NCBI GenBank assembly: GCA_963755755.1
Contig: CAVWLJ010000007.1
Coordinates: 1 to 64,000, forward strand
DNA length: 64,000 nt
Direction of reading: 5' to 3'
Source of the DNA: DATKNA01 sp963755755
GTDB lineage: Bacteria; Actinomycetota; Actinomycetes; Actinomycetales; Kineosporiaceae
Under the pieces are notes generated by a model. The model was given only the letters and a program-made list of their open reading frames with translations. It had not been told where the DNA came from and ran no database searches. Both the position numbers and the translations under genes were made by a program. Below, one piece after another: positions 1 to 8,592 of this stretch. How positions within the stretch are numbered: the first letter of the stretch is position 1; every line of letters begins with the position of its first letter.

Positions 1-1
1 C

Positions 2-733
2 CTCCTCGGCATGCTGCTGCGACGCGAGCGTGAGCAGCGGCTCGAGGTCGCGCGACTGCTGGCCGAGCTGGAGGCGAGCCGGGAGGCCGAGAAGGCGTCC
101 GCCGCGCTGGCCGAGCGCGCGCGCCTCGCCCGGGAGATGCACGACGTCCTCGCGCACACGCTCTCCGGCCTGGCGCTGCACGTGCAGGGCGCCCGCTCGC
201 TGGCCCGGGCGGTGGCGCCGGACGGGCCGGACGGCGAGGAGCTCGTCGGCGTCCTCGACCGCGCCCACACGCTGGCCCGCGACGGCCTGGCCGAGGCCCG
301 GCAGGCGATCGGCGCACTGCGCGGCGCGGACCTCCCCGGGCCCGAGCTGCTGCCGGCCCTGCTGGAGGAGTACCGGCGGTCCCAGCACGCCGAAGCCGTC
401 CTGGCGATCACGGGCACGCCGGTCCCGCTGCCGGCGGACGCACGGCTGGCCCTGTACCGGACCGCCCAGGAGGCATTGAGCAACGTGCGCAAGCACGCGC
501 CGGGGGCCTGCGTCGACGTCCGGCTCACGTGGGGCGCGCACGAGGTCTGCCTCGTCGTCGAGGACACCGGCGGCGGGACGCCGGACGCCGAGGTGTCCTC
601 CTCCGGATCGGGCTACGGGCTCACCGGGATGTCCGAACGGGCCCGGCTGCTCGGTGGTGAGCTGGAGGCGGGCCCGACGGCGTCCGGTTTCCGGGTGGCG
701 CTGCGACTGCCCGCGGGACAGGAGGCGACGTGA
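2..733 (+). CDS. Sensor histidine kinase, NarL/DesK type (5' end cut by window edge)
   Basis: C-terminal part of a two-component sensor kinase. The frame is open to the window edge, so the sensor region is missing; the first Met in frame is at 11. A coiled coil (about residues 3-38 from that Met) leads to a HisKA_3 dimerisation and phosphoacceptor helix with REMHDVLAHTL (phospho-His about 44). An HATPase domain follows with ALSNVRKHA (N box), VEDTGGG and GSGYGLTGM (G boxes), as in NarX/DesK/LiaS-type kinases. It autophosphorylates His and passes phosphate to the response regulator encoded next. The stop overlaps that gene's GTG start (GTGA), so the two are translationally coupled. Signal unknown. 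Confidence 0.93.
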   Translation, partial: LLGMLLRREREQRLEVARLLAELEASREAEKASAALAERARLAREMHDVLAHTLSGLALHVQGARSLARAVAPDGPDGEELVGVLDRAHTLARDGLAEARQAIGALRGADLPGPELLPALLEEYRRSQHAEAVLAITGTPVPLPADARLALYRTAQEALSNVRKHAPGACVDVRLTWGAHEVCLVVEDTGGGTPDAEVSSSGSGYGLTGMSERARLLGGELEAGPTASGFRVALRLPAGQEAT

Positions 734-1377
734 CGATCAGGGTGCTCGTGGTCGACGATCAGCGCATCGTGCGGGAGGGGCTGGCGCTGCTGCTGCGGAC
801 GACGCCCGGCATCGAGCCCGTGGGCGCCGCCGAGAACGGGCGGCACGCGCTGGACCTGGTGCGCGAGCTCGAGCCCGACGTCGTGCTCATGGACCTGCGG
901 ATGCCCGAGCTCGACGGCGTCGAGGCCACGAAGGCCATCCGGACCGCTCACCCCGCGGTCCAGGTCATCGTGCTCACCACGTACTCCGACGACGAGTCGG
1001 TGTTCGCGGCGCTGCGCGCCGGGGCACGCGGCTACCTGACCAAGGACGCCGAGGCCGACGAGCTGGCCCGCGCGATCCGGCGCGTCCACGAGGGGAAGGC
1101 CATGCTCGACAGCGACGTGCAAGCGCGGCTCCTCGACCGGCTCGAGGCACCGCCGTCTCCGGCCCCGGGCACGACGACACCCGACGACCTCACGAGCCGG
1201 GAGGCGGAGGTGCTCGGACTCATCGCGGCGGGGCTCTCGAACGCGGAGATCGCCCAGCGGCTCGTGCTGAGCGAGGCGACGGTGAAGACCCACATCAACC
1301 GGCTCTTCGCGAAGACGGGTGTGCGGGACCGCGCCCAGGCGGTCCGGTACGCCTACGAGCACGGGCTCGCCCCGTGA
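730..1377 (+). CDS. NarL/LuxR-family response regulator
   Basis: Cognate DNA-binding response regulator of the preceding kinase, 215 aa, GTG start overlapping the kinase stop. The receiver domain (about 1-120) has the acidic pair DD at 9-10, phosphoacceptor Asp55 in VVLMDLRMPELDG, the switch Thr in VLTTYS and the conserved Lys in YLTKDA. After a linker rich in Pro and Thr comes a LuxR-type HTH (about 150-210) with LTSREAEVLGLIAAGLSN and the recognition helix SEATVKTHINRLFAKTG. Phosphorylation should allow dimerisation and promoter binding. Targets cannot be read from the sequence. Confidence 0.96.
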   Translation: MTIRVLVVDDQRIVREGLALLLRTTPGIEPVGAAENGRHALDLVRELEPDVVLMDLRMPELDGVEATKAIRTAHPAVQVIVLTTYSDDESVFAALRAGARGYLTKDAEADELARAIRRVHEGKAMLDSDVQARLLDRLEAPPSPAPGTTTPDDLTSREAEVLGLIAAGLSNAEIAQRLVLSEATVKTHINRLFAKTGVRDRAQAVRYAYEHGLAP

Positions 1378-1470
1378 CGTGCCTGCTCCGGGCATCGACC
1401 CGGGGGTCGATCCGGACGTCCGACCCGTGGGTGGACGACGCGGGGGTGTGGCGGCGACGACGATCGCGTC

Positions 1471-1680
1471 ATGGTTCACGACTCCTCCCCCGACCCGGGT
1501 CTCGCCCGCTTCTACGTCCATCTGGTCGTGACCACGTCCGTGCAGCTCGCGGTGCTCGTGCCCGCGCTCGCCCTCGGAGCCGTGGGCCTGTGGCCCGCGG
1601 TCCTGATCCTCGTCACGGGCCTCGGTCTCGCCGCGCACGGCGCGGCCACGCTCGCTCCCCGGCTGCGGAGGACCCGATGA
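1471..1680 (+). CDS. Small 2TM-domain membrane protein
   Basis: 69 aa with two hydrophobic helices (about 14-34 and 38-58) joined by a very short turn. FYVHLVV followed by a GLWPAVLIL-like stretch resembles the 2TM domain (PF13239), which is often found beside or fused to histidine kinases. It lies 93 nt downstream of the response regulator on the same strand, so it may be co-transcribed, but no strong ribosome site is visible. Family assignment rests on the pattern only; it could be an unrelated short membrane protein. Confidence 0.5.
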   Translation: MVHDSSPDPGLARFYVHLVVTTSVQLAVLVPALALGAVGLWPAVLILVTGLGLAAHGAATLAPRLRRTR

Positions 1681-1931
1681 CGACGCCCGGCGCGGGCACG
1701 CGCCGTCCCGCGCGCGGCCTTTGATGTTCTCGTGCTTCGTGCAGGCTGCTCGGCCTCCCTGCTCTCGTACTCGTGGCGCCGTATGGCCTGGACTGCTCGC
1801 CGCTCCCGTGACCGGTTCGTGTTTCACTGAACTCTCGTCGGGCGCTGGCAGTTCTCGGCGCCGTCTTGCCCTGCGCGATCCTTCGGTCCGACCGAGTCGC
1901 TTGGCGGCCGGGGTTTGTCGGTGGTGGCTTG

Positions 1932-1937
1932 TAGCGT
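1932..1937 (+). promoter_or_regulatory. Leaderless -10 element of the DUF222 gene
   Basis: TAGCGT, then 7 nt, then ATG at 1945. This is the actinobacterial leaderless arrangement and sets the DUF222 start at 1945. No clear -35 hexamer is seen. Confidence 0.5.
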
Positions 1938-1944
1938 TCGTGTC

Positions 1945-4059
1945 ATGGACCGGGGGACGGATTCAGCGGCGGAAACGCCCGACCCGGAATCGGCGGCACC
2001 GGATTCGGCGCAGCCGGAGGCGTGTGCGCCGATCTCGCGGGAGTCGGTGGCGGCGGCGCTCGCGGCCGCGGACTCCGCGACGCTGGAGGAGGACGCGTTC
2101 CTGGGTGAGGTGTTCACCCGCCTGCACGAGGTGATCGGCGAGGTCGCGTGAGGCGCGGTGGGCGGCGCGGGGTCCGCGGGTGGTGGCGGCGGCGGTGCGG
2201 GTGCTGGCGCGGGAGCAGGCCCGTCTGGACGCGGCCTACCTGAGGCTGCTGCATGAGGTCGAGGGCCGGGAGGACGTGGTGCCCCGGGTCCGGGGTGGGT
2301 CGAGCCGGGCGGCGGCGTTCGCCCGCGCCTCCCTCGGCCTGGACCCGCGGCGGGCCGGTCGGGACGCCGACGCCGCCCGCCTGACCGCCGGCGGTGACCC
2401 CGGCGCCTGCGGGACGGCCGGCGACGACGGCGGGGCGACGGGGCCGACGGGGTGGGCGGGGGCGGCGGGGTGGACCTGGCGCGGGTGGGCGCCGCCTACG
2501 CCGCCGGTGAGATCACCCGGGCGCACCTGGATGTCGCGGTCGGGGTGCACCGCCGCCTCCGCGCAGCGGTGCGTGAGCAGGCGATGCCGGTCACGGACCC
2601 GGTCACGGGTGAGGTGCGCGAGGAGCGGTGCATCCGGGTGGTGGACGCCGCCCTGGCTCGGCATGCGCGGGGGTACACGGTGCCGGAGTTCACCCGGATC
2701 GCCGACCGCATCGTGCACGACCTGGACCCGCCCCGGCCCGGGGACGCCCACCGCCGCCGCTACCTGCACCTGTCCCGCCTCCCCGACGGGTCCCTGCTGG
2801 GCAGGTTCGCCTGCGGCCCCGCCCAAGCCCTCACCCTCACCACCGTCCTGGCCGCGCTGGCCGGGCCCCGGCCGGGCAAGGCGATCGACGCCGACGGCGT
2901 CGAACGCGACCTGCCCGACGAACGCACCCCGGCCGAACGCCGCATGGACGCCCTGGTCGAAGCCATCGACCACAACCACCGGACCTGCCACTGCCGCCAC
3001 ACCCACACCCACCGCCGCGCGACCGGTTCCGGCCCTGATTCGGAGGCCGAATCACAGCACCGGCAGGCGATGGGCAGGACACCGCCGGTGACATCAGCGC
3101 CGCGACGCGGCGACGGCGCCAATGTCCACGACGGGGACACTGACAGGACACTGACGCCGAAGCTGATGCAGGAACTGACGCAGGAACTGATCAGGAACTG
3201 CAGAAACAGATGACACGACCGCCGGAACCGAGCGAAGAAGATCGACGCGACGCAATTGAGGACGGCATCGAGGATGGGATCGAGGATCCCGACCTTGCCC
3301 AATGCCAGGATGCCCAATACCAGGACCTTGCCCAATACGGTGACCCGCCAGCCTCGAGAAGGGGAACTCCAGGTCCGGCGGCCACCCGGGGTACGGGCCG
3401 GGCCCTACCCCGACATCCAGATCATCGTCACCGCCACCACCGAACACCTCGCCGCCGCACGCCTCCACACCGCCGGCCCACCACCACGACACCCCGGCTG
3501 CGACCGACCCCCTCGACCTCGGCCTCGACCTCGACTCCGACGTCGCGCCGGTCGGGCACCGGCGCGGCGCGCACGCCAGCGCGGAGCGGCACGCGGCGGC
3601 ACCGGCGGTAGCGCGGGCAGTGGGTTCGGGTTCGCGCACGCCCAACACACCGGGCCGATCCACCCCAGCGTCCTGGCCATGCTCGCCTGCACCGGCAAGA
3701 TCCGCCGCGTCCTCCTCGACGAACACGGCGCCGTCCTGCACCTCGGCCGCAGCCACCGCCTCGCCACACCCGCCCAGAAAGCAGCCCTGCTCGCGCGGGA
3801 CATCGGCTGCGTCATCCCCGGCTGCACCACCCCCGGCGACCTCTGCGAGATCCACCACGTCACACCCTGGACCGACCACGGCGACACCAACATCGACAAC
3901 CTGGCGCTCCTCTGCCCCAGGCACCACGCAGAGGTCACCGACGGCACCTGGGAGATCCAGATGCTGCACGGCGTGCCCTGGGCTCGACCACCCGCCTGGG
4001 CCCACCCCACCCGACCCCTCCTCCGCAACACCAGCCACCACGGACGAGCAGCCGCATGA
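1945..4059 (+). pseudogene. DUF222 / HNH endonuclease (13E12 family), frameshifted
   Basis: A broken member of the actinobacterial 13E12 (REP13E12) family. The pieces are in order but in different frames. They are an N-terminal segment (1945-2151), a helical DUF222 segment from 2180, a DUF222 core from 2452 with RRRYLHLSRLPDGSLLG, a hypervariable linker (about 3050-3400), and a C-terminal HNH nuclease (about 3640-4059). The HNH part has GCVIPGCTTP, CEIHHVTPW and NLALLCPRHH, with all Cys and His of the zinc-finger-like HNH present. At least three frame changes are needed to join the pieces. Intact members are predicted nucleases, often multicopy. Unlike most broken genes here, the breaks cluster around repeats in the linker, so genuine decay is possible. 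Confidence 0.8.
3169..3340 (+). repeat. Short degenerate tandem repeats in the DUF222/HNH linker
   Basis: CAGGAACTGA occurs at 3169-3178 and 3181-3190, with a third partial copy from 3192. From 3263 a GGGATCGAGGAT-like unit gives way to repeated units ending TTGCCCAATAC or TGCCCAATAC (3291-3340). They lie in the hypervariable linker between the DUF222 and HNH domains, where the frame changes, so slippage is a likely cause of the break. Confidence 0.65.
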
Positions 4060-4269
4060 CGTGGAACTGATGGCGCGATAGGCAGGCGCGACGACGGCCG
4101 GTCAGAGGCAGGGCCGGTCCAGGAAGGCGGGAAGCGGGCGACGTGGAGGCGTGGTCAGCGAGGGCAGCGAGTCGGTACCCGCCGGCCCAGATCCGCCGCC
4201 ATGATGGGGGCGGCGACGAACGGTCGGGACCAGTGCGGCGACCGACCCATCCACGCGTGGGGAGGTGCC

Positions 4270-4821
4270 ATGACCTCGAAGCCGACGACGAGGAGCCGAG
4301 CCCAGACCCTCGTCCTCGCCCTCCGGTTCGTCACGGAACTCGCCCTGGTGGCCGGCGCCGCGTGGGCCGCGTCCACGAGACCCCGAAACGTCCTCGTGGC
4401 CGTCACTCTCGGGGTCGTCGCGGCGCTCGCGGTCGCCGCGGTCTGGAGTCTCGCGATCGCTCCCGCGTCACGTCGGCGGCTGGCCGACCCGCTGCGACTG
4501 GCCGTGGAGATCGCCCTTTTCGTGGCGGTCGCGATCGGACTCGCCGCCGTCGGTCACCTCCCGGCGGCCGCCGTCCTGGCGCTGGTCGGGGTGGGCACGG
4601 CCGTCGGCGTCCGGTTCGTCGATCGACCGCAGCCCGAGCCGAGTGGTGCCACGGCACCGATCGAGCCGGCCAAGGACTCCCCCATCACGGGCGAGCAGGT
4701 GGATGCCGAGCCGCGACCACCCGCCCCTGTCCAAGCCCCGCCTGAGCCCGACGTCCCGCACCCGCCTGCCCGCACCGAGTTGAAGCGCCCGCGCGGCCGC
4801 GACCGGGCGCGCCGGAACTGA
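4270..4821 (+). CDS. YrdB-family (DUF2568) membrane protein
   Basis: 183 aa starting at the ATG behind GGAGGT (4261-4266). An open frame reaches 4201 but has no ribosome site. Four hydrophobic helices lie between about residues 15 and 118. The opening LVLALRFVTELALVAGAAW matches the start of DUF2568/YrdB proteins, whose function is unknown. A Pro- and acid-rich cytoplasmic tail of about 65 residues ends in a basic KRPRGRDRARRN cluster and is longer than in plain YrdB proteins. It stands alone between the broken DUF222 gene and another membrane protein. Confidence 0.7.
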   Translation: MTSKPTTRSRAQTLVLALRFVTELALVAGAAWAASTRPRNVLVAVTLGVVAALAVAAVWSLAIAPASRRRLADPLRLAVEIALFVAVAIGLAAVGHLPAAAVLALVGVGTAVGVRFVDRPQPEPSGATAPIEPAKDSPITGEQVDAEPRPPAPVQAPPEPDVPHPPARTELKRPRGRDRARRN

Positions 4822-4852
4822 TCCGGTACGCGATGAGCAGGAGGAACGAGCC

Positions 4853-5293
4853 GTGACGGACCAGGGCTCTAGCATCGGCGGGGTGACGGCCAGCACGGGT
4901 GAGAGCACCCGCACGAACACTGCGCTTCTGAGCTCGCTCGCGGGTCTGACGGCCCTCGGCGTCCTGCTCCAGGGACTCTGGGCCGGGCTGTTCGTCCCGG
5001 TCGGCGACGGCGGAAACTACGACGACACGTGGGTCGGCGTCCATGCGGCCGGAGCGTGGGTGACCCTGCTCCTGGCCGCGGCCACCACCGTCGTGGCGTT
5101 CCTGCGGCATCGGACCCGTCGTGAGCTCTGGACAGGCGCCCTCGTCCTGACCGCGCTCCTCGTCGTCGAGATCGGCCTGGGTACCGGGATCTCGGACGGC
5201 AAGTCGGGGGCGGCGGCCGCGATCCACATCCCGCTGGCGCTGCTGATCATGTCCCTGACCGTCTGGCTTCCGCTGCGCGCACGCCGGGCCTGA
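4853..5293 (+). CDS. Hypothetical four-helix membrane protein
   Basis: 146 aa from a GTG preceded by AGGAACGAG. Four predicted TM helices (about 23-45, 60-84, 92-110, 120-140) have a short outward loop after helix 1 containing GDGGNYDDTW and a His-containing start of helix 2 (VGVHAAGAW) and of helix 4 (HIPLAL). This layout resembles small DUF6220-like actinobacterial membrane proteins, but I cannot assign it firmly. Convergent with the MarR gene 4 nt downstream. Confidence 0.6.
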   Translation: MTDQGSSIGGVTASTGESTRTNTALLSSLAGLTALGVLLQGLWAGLFVPVGDGGNYDDTWVGVHAAGAWVTLLLAAATTVVAFLRHRTRRELWTGALVLTALLVVEIGLGTGISDGKSGAAAAIHIPLALLIMSLTVWLPLRARRA

Positions 5294-5297
5294 AGCG

Positions 5298-5849
5298 TCA
5301 GGACCGGTCGAGCCCGCGGACGACGGAGCGCAGCATCTCCGCCAGGTGCACGCGCTCCTGCGCGTCGAGGGGCGCGGTGACGACCGCCTCCTGCGCGTTG
5401 AACGCGGGGAACAGCTCGCCCATGAGCTGGTGCCCGCGCTCGGTCAGCGTGACGAGCACACGGCGGGCGTCGTCGGGGTGCGTCCTGCGCGTCAGCAGCC
5501 CGCGCCCCTCCAGGGTGGTCAGGACGCCGGTGAGGGTTCCCTTGGAGATGCCGGCCTCGGCGGCCACGTGACGCGCCTCGATCTCCTCCCAGATCCACAC
5601 CACCCACAGCACGACCCAGCCCGTCCAGGTGAGCCCGTGCTCGGCCAGCACCGATCGCTCCAGGTGGTTCCGGATGGCGCCGGCCGCGCGGTAGATGTTC
5701 TGCACGGCGGTCATGGCCGGCATGTCGAGGGCGAGCCCGTGCAACCGCTCGGAGACCGCCCGTTCGGTCTCGGCGAGCGTGCGGTGCTCACCGGCGTCCG
5801 CGCTCCCCATGGCCGGGCGCCGGCGGCCCCCCACCCCTTGTCCAGCCAT
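5298..5849 (-). CDS. MarR-family transcriptional regulator
   Basis: 183 aa. A winged-helix core lies at about 55-150: the recognition part is EIEARHVAAEAGISKGTLTGVLTTLEGRGLLTRR and the wing is RRTHPDDARRVLVTLTERG, the DxRxxxVxLTxxG signature of MarR. The ATG at 5849 is favoured because TAAGCT lies 8 nt upstream on this strand, giving a leaderless transcript; an internal Met at 5810 is an alternative. It is divergent from the P450/ligase operon. An 18-bp palindrome in the shared gap is its likely operator, so it probably represses both directions until a ligand binds. Confidence 0.93.
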   Translation of the reverse strand: MAGQGVGGRRRPAMGSADAGEHRTLAETERAVSERLHGLALDMPAMTAVQNIYRAAGAIRNHLERSVLAEHGLTWTGWVVLWVVWIWEEIEARHVAAEAGISKGTLTGVLTTLEGRGLLTRRTHPDDARRVLVTLTERGHQLMGELFPAFNAQEAVVTAPLDAQERVHLAEMLRSVVRGLDRS

Positions 5850-5857
5850 GGCGGAGA

Positions 5858-5863
5858 AGCTTA
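5858..5863 (-). promoter_or_regulatory. Leaderless -10 element of the MarR gene
   Basis: TAAGCT on the minus strand, 8 nt before the ATG at 5849. The palindrome at 5873-5890 would cover its -35 region. Confidence 0.4.
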
Positions 5864-5872
5864 CAGTCCTGC

Positions 5873-5890
5873 TCGTTCGGAGCCGAACGA
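5873..5890. promoter_or_regulatory. Perfect palindrome, candidate MarR operator
   Basis: TCGTTCGG-AG-CCGAACGA: 8-bp arms around a 2-nt centre, in the 73-nt gap between the divergent MarR and P450 genes. Size, symmetry and position suit a MarR dimer site. It would overlap the -35 of the MarR promoter and lie just after a possible forward -10 (TACAGT, 5862-5867), so it could control both. Confidence 0.65.
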
Positions 5891-5922
5891 TCGAGCCGCA
5901 TCATCGGGGCGAGGAGGCCGCC

Positions 5923-7173
5923 GTGACCGCGTCCGCCGTGGACGTCGACCTCACCGACCTCGACGCGTTCGAACAGGGTCGGGCCTGGGCCCTCTTCGAC
6001 GCGCTCCGGGACGGCGACCCCCTGCACTGGAACGACGAGCCCGCACCCAACCACGGCTTCTGGTCGGTCACCCGGCACGCCGACGTCGTGCGGGTCACCC
6101 GCGACGCGGCAACGTTCTCCTCCCAGGTGGGCGGCGCCAACCTCGAGGAGCTGGACGCCGAACAGCGCGAGGTCCGCCAGTCGATGCTCGAGACGGACGG
6201 CGAACGCCACCGCGCCCTGCGCCGCCTGCTCCAGGACGCCTTCACCCCGCGCGGGCTCGCCGGCTACGAGGTCTTCCTCCGCGGCCTGGCGAAGGCCACC
6301 GTCGACGCCGCGCTCGCGCGTCCGGCGATCGACGTCGTCAAGGCCGTCAGTGCGGACTTCCCCATCAACGTGCTCGCCCGGCTGCTCGACGTCCCGGAGG
6401 ACCACACCCAGCAGCTCATCGCCTGGGGAAACCGGATGATCGGCAACAGCGACCCGGACTACGCCGACGTCCTGGCCGAATCGGCGGAGAGCGAGCAGTA
6501 CCGGCTGCTTCCGTTCCGCTCCCCGGCCGCCGTCGAGGTCTTCGAGTACGGCTTCGAGCTCGCGCGGCAGCGTCGGGGCGGCGCCGGGCACGACCTCGTG
6601 AGCCGGTTGGTGAACCACGTCCCGGAGGACGGCGTCCCGCTGTCGGACCGGGACTTCCGCAACTACTTCCTGCTGCTCGTCGTCGCCGGCAACGAGACCA
6701 CCCGGCACGCGATCTCGCACACCGTCGACGCCCTGCTCGACCACCCCGACCAGCTCGCGATCCTGCAGAGCGACCCGTCGCTGATCGCGCCCGCCGTCGA
6801 GGAATGCCTGCGCTGGGCGTCGCCTGTCTACCACTTCCGGCGGACGGCGACCCGCGACGTGGAGCTCCACGGGAGGACCGTCGCGGCGGGCGACAAGGTC
6901 GTCGCATGGTTCGCGGCGGCGAACCGGGACGAGCGGATGTTCGACGACCCGTACCGCTTCGACGTCCTGCGCCGCCGCGTGGACCATGTCGCGTTCGGCA
7001 AGGGCGGGCCACACTTCTGCCTGGGCAACCAGCTCGCCCGCCTGGAGCTGCGGATCATGCTCGAGGAGCTCGTGCCACGCTTGCCCGCGACGGTCCGCCG
7101 CACCGGCCCGGTGGCCCGCGTCCGCTCGAACTTCGTCAACGGCATCAAGACCTTTCCCGTGGCCCTTGCCTGA
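5923..7173 (+). CDS. Cytochrome P450 monooxygenase (first of pair)
   Basis: 416 aa from the GTG behind GAGGAGG (5911-5917). A soluble class I bacterial P450. The I-helix oxygen-activation motif AGNETTRH starts near residue 255, the K-helix ExxR is in VEECLRW, and the heme loop FGKGGPHFCLGNQLA has Cys366 as thiolate ligand. It should insert one O atom into an organic substrate using electrons from a ferredoxin and reductase, neither of which is encoded nearby. It is first in an operon with a glutamine-synthetase-like ligase (10-nt gap) and a second P450 with similar heme loop and ESEQYRL(L/V)PFRSPAA segment, so the P450s are probably paralogues. Substrate unknown; a nitrogenous compound is inferred from the ligase. 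Confidence 0.95.
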   Translation: MTASAVDVDLTDLDAFEQGRAWALFDALRDGDPLHWNDEPAPNHGFWSVTRHADVVRVTRDAATFSSQVGGANLEELDAEQREVRQSMLETDGERHRALRRLLQDAFTPRGLAGYEVFLRGLAKATVDAALARPAIDVVKAVSADFPINVLARLLDVPEDHTQQLIAWGNRMIGNSDPDYADVLAESAESEQYRLLPFRSPAAVEVFEYGFELARQRRGGAGHDLVSRLVNHVPEDGVPLSDRDFRNYFLLLVVAGNETTRHAISHTVDALLDHPDQLAILQSDPSLIAPAVEECLRWASPVYHFRRTATRDVELHGRTVAAGDKVVAWFAAANRDERMFDDPYRFDVLRRRVDHVAFGKGGPHFCLGNQLARLELRIMLEELVPRLPATVRRTGPVARVRSNFVNGIKTFPVALA

Positions 7174-7183
7174 AGGGGTGCTC

Positions 7184-8570
7184 ATGGCCATCGACACCGC
7201 GCATCGCACCGAGCCGCAGGACGCAGGCGCGGACGTCGGGCAGGTCGTGGCCCGGCTCCGCCAGCAGGGCGTGGACGTCGTCCGCGTCTCGTACGCCGAC
7301 CTCATCGGCGTCGACCGCGGCCGGGACGTACTCGTCGACGAGCTCGAGCGCGTCGTCGGCCACGGCCTGGCGTTCTGCCGCGCGGTCTACCACACCTCCC
7401 CTCGCGGGGACGTCGTCCCGGTGCACGGCGGGCTGGACGCTGGGCTGCCGGACATCAACGTCGTCCCCGACCTCGCCACGCTGACGCCGCTGCCCTGGGA
7501 GCCGGGTGCGGCCTGGTGCGTCGGCGACGCCCGCACCCACGACGGCGGCCCGGCCGAGGAGGCGCCCCGGCACGTCGCCCGGCGGGTGTCCGACCGGCTG
7601 GCGGAGCTCGGGCTCACCGCCGTGGTCGGGCCCGAGCTCGAGTTCTTCGTGTGCGAGCAGGCGGACGACGGGTCGTGGCGGCGGTACGCCGACGAACCGG
7701 GCAACGTCTACGTCGTCGGGCGCAAGGGCGACCCGCGCGGGCTGCTCGTCACGATGCTGCGGCACCTGCGCGACGCCGGCCTGCGCGTGACGGCCGCCAA
7801 CCACGAGTTCGCGGCCGGCCAGTTCGAGATCAACCTCGACCACTCCGAGCTCGTCGACTCCGCCGACCGGGCGTTCCGGCTCAAGTCGGCCGTGCAGGAG
7901 ATCGCGCGCCACGAGGGCCTGCTCGCGACGTTCATGGCCAAGCCGTTCAACGACGAGGGCGGCAGCGGCTTCCACCTGCACGTCTCCCTGGTCGACTCCG
8001 CCCCGGACGGCACGGGCGAGAACGTCTTCGGGGACGCCGCCGGGGCGTTCGGGCCTCTCCGACCGCGGACGGGCCGCCGTCGCCGGCGTCCTCGCGCACG
8101 CGCCGGCGCTCGCCGCCCTGCTCAATCCGACGGTGAACTCGTACAAGCGGTTCGGGCCGGACACGCTCGCGCCCTGGCTGATCGACTGGGGGCTGGACAA
8201 CCGCAGCGCGATGGTGCGCATCCCGCCGGAGCGGGGTGCCGCTAGTCGCATGGAGGTCCGGCTCGGCGACGCGACCGCGAACCCGTACCTCGCGGCCGCG
8301 GCGGTGGGCGCGGCCGCGTACCTCGGCGTCCGGGACGGGCTGGAGCCGCCGGAGCCGCTCGAGGGCTACGGCTACGACACCTCCCGGGCGGCGCTTCTCC
8401 CGCAGCGGCTGCCGGACGCCCTCGACGCACTCGAAGCCGACGAGGCGCTGCGCGACGTGCTCGGCGAGACGTTCGTCGCCTCGTTCCTGACGTACAAGCG
8501 CAACGAGGTCGAGCGGTTCGAGCGGTACGTCACCGACTGGGAGTTCCGCGAGTACGCGTACCACCTCTAG
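7184..8570 (+). CDS. Glutamine-synthetase-like gamma-glutamyl ligase (one frameshift)
   Basis: ATP-dependent ligase of the glutamine synthetase superfamily, about 461 aa once the frame is corrected. ATG at 7184 follows GAAGGGG. The N-terminal beta-grasp region has VRVSYADLIGVDRGRD; the catalytic domain has VVGPELEFFV (metal-binding Glu), NHEFAAGQFEIN, GSGFHLHVSL (ATP and metal site) and NSYKRFGPD, then RSAMVRIPP with the conserved Arg. One extra C near 8060 breaks the frame between GAFG and LSDRGR. The divergence and the setting between two P450s argue against ammonia assimilation. Such enzymes glutamylate amines, as PuuA does with putrescine. I infer it activates or traps an amine handled by the P450s. 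Confidence 0.88.
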
Positions 8571-8592
8571 CCCTCTCCGGAAGGTCGTCTCC

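Noticed and set aside
7184..8570. Housekeeping glutamine synthetase (glnA)
   Set aside because: Sequence is divergent, the gene is in a P450 operon and regulated by a MarR protein; a substrate other than ammonia is more likely.
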